NCBI GenBank assembly: GCA_026873275.1
Contig: JANTUC010000018.1
Location: 826,001 to 890,000, forward strand
Length of the DNA: 64,000 nucleotides
Reading direction: 5' to 3'
DNA from: Pseudopithomyces maydicus
Lineage: Eukaryota > Ascomycota > Dothideomycetes > Pleosporales > Didymosphaeriaceae
Shown: piece after piece, positions 47,695 to 57,664 of the stretch
Layout of the letters: the number at the start of each line of letters is the position of its first letter
Numbering within the stretch: position 1 is the stretch's first letter
Made by a program: the position numbers and the translations under genes
The notes under the pieces: generated by a model
Told to the model about the DNA's origin: nothing
The model's input: the letters and a program-made list of their open reading frames with translations, nothing else
Databases searched by the model: none

Positions 47695-48240
47695 ATGTCT
47701 GTGATTCCTAGTGTTCCTAACAGGACCGTGGAGGAAAATGGAACCTCGGGCTCGTGTCTCTGCCGAGCTGTTCAGTTCAAGCTCACAGGTCAACCTCGAA
47801 CTAAGGTCCTCTGTCACTGTGACAACTGTGGTCGAGCTACAGGTGTTGGATTCATGGCCAACAACTTTTATAGTGAATCTGTAAGTTTACTTGTCTCTTT
47901 TCAACCTTTAATTGGACATTATTCAACAGAGTCACTGACAATCCACGTGGAGCAATTGGAGATGATATCTTCAGCAACCATCAAAAGCTATGTTGATGAC
48001 AATACCGAAAGTGGTGCTAAAGTGACGAGACAATTTTGTGGGAATTGTGGTAGCCCGCTTTTTGCAACCAATGAAACCATTCCTGGATTTCTAGTAGTAT
48101 CTAGTGGGAGTTTAGAAAGGATTAAAGGAAAAGAGTGGGAGCCGGACGTTGAATTTTACTGCAGAGACAGGCGGAGATGGTTGAGTGGAGTGAAAGGTTT
48201 GGAGGGAACTAAAAAGTATGAGACCATGTTCGAAAAATAA
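47695..48240 (+). CDS. GFA/CENP-V-domain protein (glutathione-dependent formaldehyde-activating type)
   Basis: Exons 47695-47880 and 47932-48240 give 164 aa. Zinc-binding motifs of the GFA fold are clear: GSCLCRAVQF, CHCDNCGRATG and FCGNCGSPLFA. The 51-nt intron (GTAAGT ... CAGAG) has no stop and a length divisible by three, so retention would simply add 17 residues; splicing gives the better family alignment. Many GFA-domain proteins are uncharacterised; some act on glutathione adducts. It lies 1 kb from a convergent glutathione S-transferase gene. Local GC is low. Confidence 0.83.
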   Translation: MSVIPSVPNRTVEENGTSGSCLCRAVQFKLTGQPRTKVLCHCDNCGRATGVGFMANNFYSESVSLLVSFQPLIGHYSTESLTIHVEQLEMISSATIKSYVDDNTESGAKVTRQFCGNCGSPLFATNETIPGFLVVSSGSLERIKGKEWEPDVEFYCRDRRRWLSGVKGLEGTKKYETMFEK

Positions 48241-49225
48241 TGTTCGAATGTGGATCGATTATTAAAACTCGTCAAAGAGACTTGATAATCAGAAAGTATT
48301 ACTCAAGAGACCTCACGGTAGTTGTGTTAAATTTTGGTCAAGCGGTTCCAAAAGTTTAGTTGTGCCTAGAAGAGTAAAATGATACCGCAGGCCACGAATA
48401 TGTCATTTCTGTTTAGATTGGAGTCGCAAACGATAGGGAAGAAGTTTTGATGGGATAGTTCTCCTTTTTCGTGCACAAATAGATGTAGTTATACTCTCTT
48501 CCTCTTCTATCCCATACGTACAGTACATCAAATGCCCTTTCCAGAGCTAAATGCTTTTACCGCTAAAAAGAATTAGACAAAATACCCAGATAAATAGCCA
48601 ATTCCATTAGAAGTGGATGTCATAATCACTGTCACCATTGTTGCAGGCACCTCTGCACTTGTCGCCCCAATGGCCTACTCCACTCCTATCAATACCAGTA
48701 AGAAACCTACTATTTCCAGTACAGCCTCACCCTAATCATCTTACAGGAACCATTCGCGTCAAATTGCGAAGTTTCTGGGTCGTTAATGAGCAACACAAGT
48801 ACGATACGACACGCCGCAACAGAATCGACCACCAACGCCGCTGCAACGACCCGGACAGCCAAGTATTATTGCTGGGGTCATAAGCGGTCATTAGATCAAT
48901 GCTTGTTTATACAAGCGATCTGTACGCCACGTTTTATATTGTCACAAGAGGGGTGACAGCGTTTTATCCTACTAAGCATTTGAACCTAGTGAGCTCATAT
49001 TCAGCTACTGCTTTTTCAAAACACTCAACATACAAGCGATAAACATTCTTACAATCCCCAATTGGCGCTAGAAACTGGTTGCAGAGGGTTTATTTTCTCA
49101 GGTTCACAAAAACCATTAAAACAAGTGAATTGCTCTCATCTTGCCTATAACAAGTCTGATTATGCTCTAATCTTATCGAGTTGTAACACCTTATTATCGC
49201 ATTCTCCTCTCATCGCGTTCCCCTA
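48241..49225. other. Gene-free AT-rich kilobase, GFA / GST convergent
   Basis: 985 nt, clearly AT-rich relative to the window, between convergent genes. Short ORFs lack start context or motifs. No inverted terminal repeats or transposase remnants seen; it could be aged, mutated repeat sequence, but I cannot show that. Confidence 0.45.
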
Positions 49226-50156
49226 TCACGGAACGCCCCTACCTGCGCGTGCAGCCTTCGCCATCTCAGACTGCGCCTTGTCCTCTGCATAGCGTTGATA
49301 AATAGGGAGATAATGCTCCCTGTCACTAAGCGTTTCGACCACACTTCGCCTCTTATGGATAGCTTCACTCCACGTTCTCCACCGATTCCATGTGTCCTCC
49401 TCATCTCCACCCTTGCCTTCGTCCGGAATGCCCACTCCACCTTTGAAGTGATCGAAGACCCATAGCCGCACCGCCCATGGCGCGAGAATCACGTCAATAA
49501 GACCAAAATCTTTACCGTTAAAGAACGGACCTTCAATGTCCATTTCCTTGGTGAACTCTTTTAGGTATCCAAGAAATTCTTGCTGCTTCTCTTTCAATCC
49601 ATCTTTGCCCTGGTGCTGTAGGAACCGATGGTAAGAAGGTATGATCCTGCTTGTAACAAAATCGGTCCATATGCGTGTACGTGCTCTTTCGTAGGGTTCC
49701 TTCGGTTGGAGATGTGGCGTATGGTCTGGGAATGCCTCCTCGAGGAATTCACATAGAACCGTGCTCTCGTAGAGAGGTTTGTTTTGGTATTGGAGCGTTG
49801 GGACAAGACCGCGAGGGTTGAGATCAAGCAGCGATTTCGGTTTGTGGTAGGGATTTACTTCGATATATTGATATTGAATGCCTTTCTCTTCGAGAAAAAT
49901 CCATACTGAATGTCAAGAAACAAGATCAGCTGATGTACATCTGCATCGTACCGACGGGTCACGTACCGCGCTGAACGAAAGGACAGAACCAGCCCGAATA
50001 AAGTTTCAATGAGTGCTCGGCTTGATGGGCCTGCAAGTGTTATAACATATCCCTTTAGTACACTTGTTAGGTAGCTGGTTAACAAACCTTCACAGTGAGT
50101 GCAGCAGGTCCCGTGGCCTCCGGGTAGAGATCGGCATCTGGGTGATCTTTGCCCAT
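49226..50156 (-). CDS. Glutathione S-transferase, omega-like
   Basis: Three exons (50156-50088, 50030-49967, 49905-49226) give 270 aa. The thioredoxin-like N-domain has LKLYSGWFCPFVQRVWIFLEE, with Cys near residue 39 in the CPF motif typical of omega-class and fungal GTO enzymes. NPRGLVPTLQ (cis-Pro) and ESTVLCEFLEEAFP (glutathione contact) follow. The helical C-domain has FFNGKDFGLIDVILAPWAVR. Cys-type GSTs perform thiol transfer and reductive deglutathionylation more than conjugation. Divergent from an MDR reductase over a 638-nt promoter. The frame is intact. Confidence 0.92.
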
Positions 50157-50794
50157 AGTCAATAGATTCTGGAGGGCTGAGAGAGGAAGCAAAGGTATCG
50201 AGAGGATTTCAAATGGGGATTCATGGCATTATAAAGTAATCGAGCACGCGAGAGTGGGGTTGTGTATTTTCCGCGACGTAGCTTATGCGTAGCGCCTGAA
50301 GGACTGTGGCGTTTGCGGGGAAGATTGACCCCACGCAAGCACCCGCCCCATCTCATCGGCCTATGCATTTTGTATTATTAAGGCGGAAGTTCGATACTGG
50401 AGGATTTGAGACGATACCCTTTCCCATAATATCAGCGTGCAGATGATTACGTCACAGGCAAGCCTACGTTTCTAGCTGCGAGGGAAGGGACCGAGATACC
50501 GAGTTGCCGACGCGAGCACGATTCTTGACAACCCGAATTTGAGCGAAATTTAAGATGTGATCGTTTGAAACACCGAGTCAGCAGACATTTGTCATAGGAG
50601 AAGCGGTTCTTTCCCGCTGCATAGCAATAAAAGGCCTAGTACACAATTCCGACGAAAGTTGTGTGTTGTCTCAGCGCTGTGTGTTGCCCCAGAACCTACT
50701 CTGTACCCGTCAGCTGGGTGTAAAAACTAAGCCTTTTTCAATCCCAGAAGGCCCGGCCTCGATCTTTCGCCCAGCCTTTTATTTCATCGCCAAA
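50157..50794. other. Divergent promoter region, GST / MDR oxidoreductase
   Basis: 638 nt shared by the two detoxification-type genes. It contains TTACGTCA at 50447-50454, described separately. Confidence 0.6.
50447..50454. promoter_or_regulatory. bZIP/CRE-like site TTACGTCA
   Basis: One mismatch from the CRE palindrome TGACGTCA, and matching sites used by fungal Atf/CREB-type stress regulators. It lies 291 nt from the GST ATG and 341 nt from the MDR ATG, near the middle of the shared promoter. Function is inferred. Confidence 0.35.
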
Positions 50795-51772
50795 ATGCGT
50801 GCCATTATTCGAACCGGCGACAAGTCCCCAGAAACCCTCACACTTGACCCTCACCATCCGGAACCAAAATCAGCCGATCATCCAGAATGCTACATTGTTC
50901 GTTCGAAAGCGGCAGCCCTGACACGTGAAGAGCTCACCTGGCCGGAGCCGAAAGGTCCAGATGTTCCGGTACCAGGCTTAGACCTAGCTGGGGAAATAAT
51001 ATCGATTCCCACCAAAGCAGGACATCATACATTTAAACCAGGGGACGAGGTCTATGCACTCACCACATTCACCTGGCAAGGACACGCACGAGATATCACA
51101 GTAGCCCACGAGAACGAATTGGCACCAAAACCTAAGAACCTCAGCTGGGAGGAGGCTGCGAGCGTACCCTTGAGTGCTCTAAGTGCGTATCAGGCGCTTT
51201 TCGTGCATGGTGCCTTGACACCGCCAAAAATTGGGGGTAACCCAGGAAAAAGAGTACTGGTAACAGCAGCATCCGGCGGTGTTGGACTCTGGGGTGTCCA
51301 GCTTGCATGCGAAGCAGGCGTAGAAGTTGTCGGTACCTGTGGGACCTCTAACGTCGAATTTGTCAAAGGCTTGGGTGCGGAAACTGTTCTAGATTACAGA
51401 AAAACAGATCTTTCAGAGTGGGTCAGTGTGGATCGAGCATCTCGTGGTTTTGATGTTGTTCTCGATTGTATCGGTGGAGCAGACTTGACCAAGGCGTGGA
51501 AATGTGCAAGAGATGGAGCCAAAGTGATTAGCGTAGCAGAACCACCTGACCCAAGGAAGCCGGTAGATGGAGTGGCTCAGGACGTGCAGGGCATCTGGTT
51601 CATTGTGACCCCAAGCGGAGCTCAGTTGGTTGAGGTGACGGATCTCTTAGAGCGGAATAAATGCAAAGCGGTCGTGGACAGTGTTTACGAGCTTGAACAG
51701 TTTGCGGCAGCTTTCGAGAAGCTGGAGAAGGGTCATTCGAGGGGCAAAATTGTCTTGAAAATACACTCGTAG
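50795..51772 (+). CDS. MDR-family oxidoreductase (quinone reductase-like)
   Basis: An intronless ORF of 325 aa. The ATG at 50795 (MRAIIRTGDKSPETLTL) starts a GroES-like domain; the open frame upstream lacks an ATG. PGLDLAGEII, FKPGDEVYAL and WEEAASVPLSALSAYQALF are family landmarks, and the NAD(P)-binding turn is TAASGGVGLWGVQLA. FDVVLDCIGGADL and the C-terminal HSRGKIVLKIHS complete it. No structural-zinc cysteine cluster is present, so it is a zinc-independent reductase of enones or quinones, substrate unknown. It is only distantly similar to the MDR protein at 22.3 kb. Confidence 0.9.
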   Translation: MRAIIRTGDKSPETLTLDPHHPEPKSADHPECYIVRSKAAALTREELTWPEPKGPDVPVPGLDLAGEIISIPTKAGHHTFKPGDEVYALTTFTWQGHARDITVAHENELAPKPKNLSWEEAASVPLSALSAYQALFVHGALTPPKIGGNPGKRVLVTAASGGVGLWGVQLACEAGVEVVGTCGTSNVEFVKGLGAETVLDYRKTDLSEWVSVDRASRGFDVVLDCIGGADLTKAWKCARDGAKVISVAEPPDPRKPVDGVAQDVQGIWFIVTPSGAQLVEVTDLLERNKCKAVVDSVYELEQFAAAFEKLEKGHSRGKIVLKIHS

Positions 51773-54093
51773 ACTCGGTTACCGTTCAGAGATATTATCA
51801 GAGCATCAATTCTACCCAAAGCAGAGTTCTATGGAAGTTTGACTGATGAATGGTAAGCGAAGATAATTTCGAATAAGATTCTTTGATTCCGTGAGATGAT
51901 TGCCTGACACATACTGTGTATATGTGAGTAATGGATGGGTGTGCTGATCCTAATGTAAAAATCCTCGGCAGAACCTGAGTTCAGTATTCTTACCGAACTT
52001 GACGAATTTGACGACCCTACCGAATTTACCGAACTAACCGATATGGTGGGGGGAGTTTGTTTGTACTCCCCGATAAGTGGCGCCGGGCTTACAAAGATCC
52101 TAGACCAAATATTGCACAGTCCACAGTAATAGTAATGTGGAATGATGCTATTCTACACGGACTGAACGTCCAAGCGGAAGATTGGACATAACAGCACGCC
52201 CTCAACTGTTCATAGCCAACATGCGGGGTAGCAGTACAGTCGTGTGTTCACCCAGTCCTGCTGTCCATACTGGGTTGCCCGAACGTCGCCTGATCAGGCA
52301 TGGATAGGCACCCACGAAATCGCTACTTACTGGCCCGTGAGTGGAACAGCAGCAGCGTACGGTATCGGCGTGTGCGGAAACCGAAACATGTATGTAGAGA
52401 CCCTGGTCACAGACTGACAAGGGTAGGATGCAGGCGGGTCGGATATTTCGAGGGCGTGTACATGGATTGGACAGAAGTTGCACAATCCAAAGGTTGTTTA
52501 CAAACTGGGACATAGCGAATGCACGTTCGGCAAAAGGGAGCCACAGAGATGGAGCCTCATTGACCATAGGCAGCTGACCTGTCAGCAGAATCAGAAGCCA
52601 GTTCGGGCTTGTAGAACATTATAAATCAGCTTGGATCCTGCTGGGCAGGTAGTGAACCGGGACGCTAACGCGAGGCTGCATCTGCGGCAGGCTCAGTTCT
52701 TCGTCAATGGCACTGGTGACTCAAGTGTGAGCTTTTAGCACAATGTCCAACTCATGCATGTGGCGCCGGTGGGAGGTAGGGTCTGACGTTGGCTGTGACG
52801 TTCAGAATTGCATCGGAGATGAATAGATGGTCGGTCACTCGCAGGCCAGAATGTTCGACTCTGAATAGCTGGAGACGGTGTGAGCAGCACTACCTTGTAG
52901 TGGTGCCGCTGTTCAGGGCCATCCGGAAGTGTGCGGATATAAACGAGGCCGGAAGCCGAGTGCAGCCTCGCCAGTGAAAAGCCCTGATCAGCAGATGCAC
53001 CGACCGTTGATGCTCACCGGGAGCGCACGTCTTGCCAAGGACGCTACGAAGCTTAAGGTGGTGGACATTTGGCTGCGGGTGTGACGTCGATGGTGATGAT
53101 TCGAGATGGCTGCAGATAGATGCAGGGCGCTTTCGGACGGCACTGGAGATAGGGCGGAATTGAGGTGCAGAATTCTCACAGCGGCTCAGAGTGGTCGGGT
53201 CGCTAGGACTATCTGCCAGCAGTACGGTGATGGATGGTTGACGAAGCGGGGAAGGTTCGGCAAGAAAAAACGAAATAAAATACGACAGACATGAAAAACA
53301 TGACGATAGGAAAAAAGTTCGGTGTGCTCGGGGGCAGGGAGTCGCCGATAGCTCATCCACGCCGAGGGCCGATGTCGTTTGATGGTCGAGCCTCAGATGT
53401 GCTGCCGGCCGGCGAGCTGGCAACGCAATGGCGATCCGCGGCAGGCCCTGCTCCAACAGCTGCCACGCATGGCGTGGGCTGTTTAGGCGGCGGCGGCGGC
53501 GGCAAGGGCACATGGCACGCGGGCGATGGCCAGGCGTATCGCGCGGGCTGCGAGGTTGAGCATGCGGATAGACTTGGATAGTCTACTGTGTATGAAAGTA
53601 GGTAGACATGTAGTGGACAGTACAACGGCACCGGTGGGCCGCGCAGGAGCAAGGCGGCTGCGTTGGGGCAGTGGGCCGGAGCAGGAAGCGACGACTGGGA
53701 TCAGGCCGCTTGGCGCTCGCAAGGGCGACCCACCCTGGCAAGTCGCAGTCGTCACAAGAACCTCGAGCCCTGGAGGGAAGACGCGGCGGCGCGAGCAGCA
53801 CCATGCTATGCAGAGATGACAAACTTCTCTCGTGATGCTTCTGGTCCGCCAGTCGTCTCCGACCGATCCGACATGCATATCTTAAACCCCAGCGCTCGCC
53901 CTCTGTGGCGCAACCTATAGCTCTTTGTGTGTCGCCTGGCCGCCTCTTTCAACAGCTGCATCCAGCAGCTATCACAGCGCCTTTGAACTGCGTGCTCCTG
54001 CCCTCCTGCCCTCCTGCCCTCCCACACACACCTGTTATTCTTCCTGCCGCATTGCTTCACCTTGCATAGCCTGCCACACAGCCTGCATCCTAC
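51773..54093. other. Largest gene-free gap, 2.3 kb
   Basis: 2321 nt between tandem genes. The first part is AT-rich with a few TACCGAA-type repeats near 52000-52040. From about 53300 it turns GC-rich, with a short GGC run near 53491-53503. ORFs up to 207 codons exist on the minus strand but contain no domain, signal peptide or plausible splicing. Repeated CCTCCTGCC units at about 53996-54020 lie in the YTP1-like leader. No RNA gene recognised. Confidence 0.45.
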
Positions 54094-56024
54094 ATGACGA
54101 GAGCCCAGCTCCTCGTCTTGACAACCGCCGCCCTTCTGCTAGAGGCCCTTCCTCTGGCGGCTGCTCACGGCGAAGAGCACAATGACGCGAGCATGGACAT
54201 GCAAGGGCCAGCCCCGTCGACCGCCCTCGACAGTGGCCACTTTGAGAGCTACTGGGCCTTGCCGGACCATGCCTCGCTGATGTACTGGCACATTGCCCTC
54301 GAGATGCTGGCCTGGGTCGGCGTCCTACCCGTCGGTACGTGTGATTTGCTTCTCTCCCAGCAATTTTACTGACGCTCGAGGAGCCGTCATGCTCAGTATT
54401 GCTCGCTCGCGCCTGGCTGTCCCTGCGCAATTTGTCTTCCTCATCATCAACGCATTCGCCTTGCTTCTTGGTCTCGTCTACAACCACAAGACCCCCGAGC
54501 TGTACGACAACAATGTCCATAGCAAGATTGGATGGGTCATCACATGGATCGCATCCGCCTGGGCTTTCATGGCTTTGGTTCAAGCATACACAGCAAGTGC
54601 CAAACCCTACTCCCTGGAAAATCTTTCTGCTCAACCTTTGAACGCTGCCAACATGGCCCGTTATCAACGTGTGCAAAGCGCAGAGCCAAGATGGTCCAAC
54701 GATTCTGGGCAAGGGACAGAGCGGAATTCCACCTCGTTGTTTGGAAACTCAACATCGCCCAGTGTCGAGTCAGAAGACCGGCCCTTCAACATGGCCCTGC
54801 GCAGCCACGATCATGACGAATTGGATCATGGTGAACCTGAAGCCGAGAAGAGTGGTTTGCTCAATAATAATGCCGTGGATAGATTCTTTACGCGAAACGT
54901 TGCGCGTTTAATTGTGGGCAAGCCTTTGAAGTATTTTCGCCTCCTGTACGTTGTAATCGACCGTACCATTCTTGTTCAGGGCTTCGTCGCCATCATGTCG
55001 GGCACCGTGGTGTACGGAGGTATTGGAGTAAGTTGCAGACTGGTTATTTGGATGTTAGCAGGAACATGCACTGACCGTTTGGTACAGCACGGCGGCGCCG
55101 TCTTCAATGTTCTCGCACACTACGTCAAAGGAGGTATTTTCTTTGGTTATGGCCTGCTCACTTTAGGACGATGGATGGGAGCGTTCGCCGACTTTGGATG
55201 GGCTTGGAACGTGAAGCCGCCAAAGGAGATCGTGGGCCGTCGGCGTGCGGCTATACCTTCCGCCGAATTTGTAGAATCCTTCGTCATTTGGCTGTACGGC
55301 TGCACCAATGTTTTCCTTGAACACCTAGCAGCTTGGGGTGATGCTTGGACTGCACAGGATCTGGAACATGTATCAATATCCGTCATGTTCTTTGGTGGTG
55401 GTTTGGTGAGTTTGCAACGTCTTGAAATACCCACATGGCCATATTCACTGACCACCTTCCTAGTTGGGCATGATTGTCGAATCATCCAAGATGCGAGAAC
55501 TGCTCAACAGTGCAGTTCTTTCTGTGCAACCACCATCACGATTCCACGATGAGACCTGGCAGCAACCACGACAGTACCGTTTCTCAATGAACCCCATTCC
55601 AGGCCTCGTTATTCTGCTCCTTGGAAAAATGATGAGCTCGCATCACCAAAGCTCAATGCTTTCGACAATGATTCATTCTCAGTGGGGCACTATGTTCATG
55701 GGATATGCACTCTGCCGTGCACTTACATATATTACCATGTATATTAGGCCGCCTGTGTCGTATCTGCCATCGCGGCCTCCAACGGAGGTGATCACGGCGT
55801 TTTGTCTTATTGCAGGAGGTATTACCTTCATGGTCAGCAACAAGGACACGGTTGCTGCACTGGAATCGTACAACCTTGATGCCATGTTCACATTCACGGT
55901 CACAATGGGTTTCGTGGCCCTTCTCATGGCTTGGACTGTGGTCGTTCTCGCCATCAAAGGATGGGCTACACGTCACGAAAGCGCGAGTCGCTTTACCAAA
56001 GAAGATGCTGGCGTACTCGCCTGA
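54094..56024 (+). CDS. YTP1-like polytopic membrane protein
   Basis: Four exons (54094-54334, 54384-55027, 55088-55405, 55464-56024) give 587 aa. A signal peptide ends near LPLAAAHGEEH, then a short His/Met-containing lumenal stretch (AHGEEHNDASMDM). About ten membrane segments follow, split by a ~110-residue polar loop (RSHDHDELDHGEPEAEKSG). Landmarks are WHIALEMLAWVGVLP, HYVKGGIFFGYGLLTLGRW and NPIPGLVILLLGKMMSSHHQ. Yeast Ytp1 and fungal relatives have no firm function; His/Met motifs hint at metal handling, which is inference. The frame is intact. Confidence 0.88.
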
Positions 56025-56468
56025 TGCACTTATCGCGCTACGCGTCTTGCGCGACGGCGAAAATCACCCCCTCGACCGCTATTTGCGGAGCACAGTTCTC
56101 CTTCTCGTCCTCTTCGGAATTGCATAGCGAACGGTTATGAGCACCGGAGTACAAATTCTTTCTTCCCTTGAGGCCCATGGCTTTACGATTTCCGACTTTC
56201 CTATGATACCCCCTCTTTCAAAGTGACCAGCATGGATCCTTGTCGCTGCATTTACATGCGTTGGATGGGAGAGTAATGTTAATGAGCTGTAGTAGAAATA
56301 CACCGAGGCAGTTGGTTAGACTAATTGGGAGTCAATGGGTATGTGACGCAGAGAAAACATCCGTTTCGAAATCCAATATTGGAATAACAGCAGTGCATCA
56401 TGCGTTTGTGTGATGAAAGTGATGCTTCTTTCTGGTGGGCGCTTACATGAGCATGCAATGCCACCTTC
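56025..56468. other. Convergent 3' region, YTP1-like / DAM1
   Basis: 444 nt between convergent genes; no gene seen. Confidence 0.6.
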
Positions 56469-57240
56469 CTAGGTACTGCCCCTCGCAGCCCTTCCTCTAC
56501 CCACCCCTCTTGCAATTCCACTTGCACCCCTGGTGCCCCTGGTCGCTCCACCGCGCGTTGGAATGCCACCTCTTCCTCCCGCACGCGGTATACCTCCTCC
56601 CCTACCTCTGGTCGGCTTCTTCTCGGCTGGCGCTGGGGTAACAGGATTCTGGAATTTGGTCGCCATCTTACTACTCGGCGGGTGCTCCACGAAACTCGTG
56701 TCTGTGGTGAGGAAGGTAGCCTCAACATCGGGTATGTGATCTGGGCCTTGCGAGGTTCGAAATTGGGAGGAAGCGAAATCGGGGTTGTTCAGCGGTCGCC
56801 TGAACGACTCGGGTATAGGCGCCTGGTATGCGTCAATAGGGGAGGCTGCTAGGGCTGCTGGGGCTGCTGGGGCTGCTGGGGCTGCATACCTCTGGGAAGT
56901 CGACGCAGAAAGCATTCATATTCAGGCCGTAGAGAAAGGAGGCGAAGCTCTCGCTGAAGCGCGAGAGGGACTCGTGCATGAGCTGCAGCTGCACAAAGTT
57001 CTGCTCCAGGTCGGCCATGGCGTCGCTGAGCTCGGCAAAGCCATCTTGGAGGTCCTCGAGGGGGTTCGAGGAGGAGGCATAGGGTGCGCGGCCGCGCGAG
57101 ACCGAGTCGCGGAAGGAAGAGCGCGAGGACGGACGCAAGGGTGTGGTAGGGCGGGAGAAGCGGGCGCCAGGCGACTTGGAACGTGTGCGAGTGACGCGGG
57201 TTGTCGAAGGAGGAGCGGCGATGGGGGTTGTAGAAGCCAT
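56469..57240 (-). CDS. DAM1: DASH complex subunit Dam1
   Basis: Exons 57240-56890 and 56822-56469 give 234 aa. A Ser/Arg/Pro-rich N-terminus precedes the Dam1 core near residues 60-117, with LEDLQDGFAELSDAMADLEQ, FVQLQLMHESLSRFSESFA and FLYGLNMNAFCVDFPE. After the splice comes APIPESFRR and a Gly/Arg-rich (RGG-like) tail. Dam1 helps form the microtubule ring that couples kinetochores to spindle ends in fungi. The 67-nt intron is largely a 9-nt minisatellite. The frame is intact. Confidence 0.93.
56844..56885. repeat. 9-nt minisatellite GGCTGCTGG inside the DAM1 intron
   Basis: About 4.6 copies of GGCTGCTGG (+ strand), first unit GGCTGCTAG, occupy most of the 67-nt DAM1 intron. On the sense strand it reads (CCAGCAGCC)n, so each unit also carries candidate CAG acceptors. 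Confidence 0.85.
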
Positions 57241-57664
57241 TGCGTGCTCAATTCACTGGCGCGGAGCGTGTTTATTTAGATGCGCAACGAGAGGGGTCCG
57301 ATCGCCAAGCACCATGTACCTAAGTAGACCACACTACCCACCACGGCTGGTCCCATTGATGACGATGAGCCCCGTGCCCTTCACGCTTTCCGCGTTCCCT
57401 CGACCCGCAACCTTGCAAGCCCAAGTGCGACCGGATAGTGGCTGACGGGCCGCTGCACGTAGCCTACTGTATATCCACAGCCCTGCATCGCACCTCCGCC
57501 AGCCTACCTACCTGTCTGCAGTCATAGATTCCTCGCTGTCCGACCACGCACGCGAGCCCACCTGCGCCCCTCCGCGCCCCTCCGCCCCCCTCCGGCTTCC
57601 TAACTAGCCGTCACTCCGAGAGGCCTTGTGTTTTTAGCCGTCTTGCACTAGTTCTCCCTACTAC
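57241..57664. other. Divergent promoter region, DAM1 / SEC14-like
   Basis: 424 nt between divergent genes; GC-rich with CGCCCCTCCG repeats near 57565-57595. No separate gene seen. Confidence 0.55.

Noticed and set aside
48241..49225. AT-rich stretch as a degraded transposon
   Set aside because: No terminal repeats, target duplication or transposase remnant could be seen; low GC alone is not enough.
50433..50439. CAGCGTG in the GST/MDR promoter as a second UPRE
   Set aside because: Only the 7-base core matches and several such matches are expected in 64 kb; the extended site is absent.
52890..53878. Overlapping minus-strand ORFs of 207 and 131 codons in the 2.3-kb gap
   Set aside because: Low-complexity Ser/Arg/Pro composition, no signal peptide, domain or convincing introns. 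They look like chance ORFs in GC-rich DNA.
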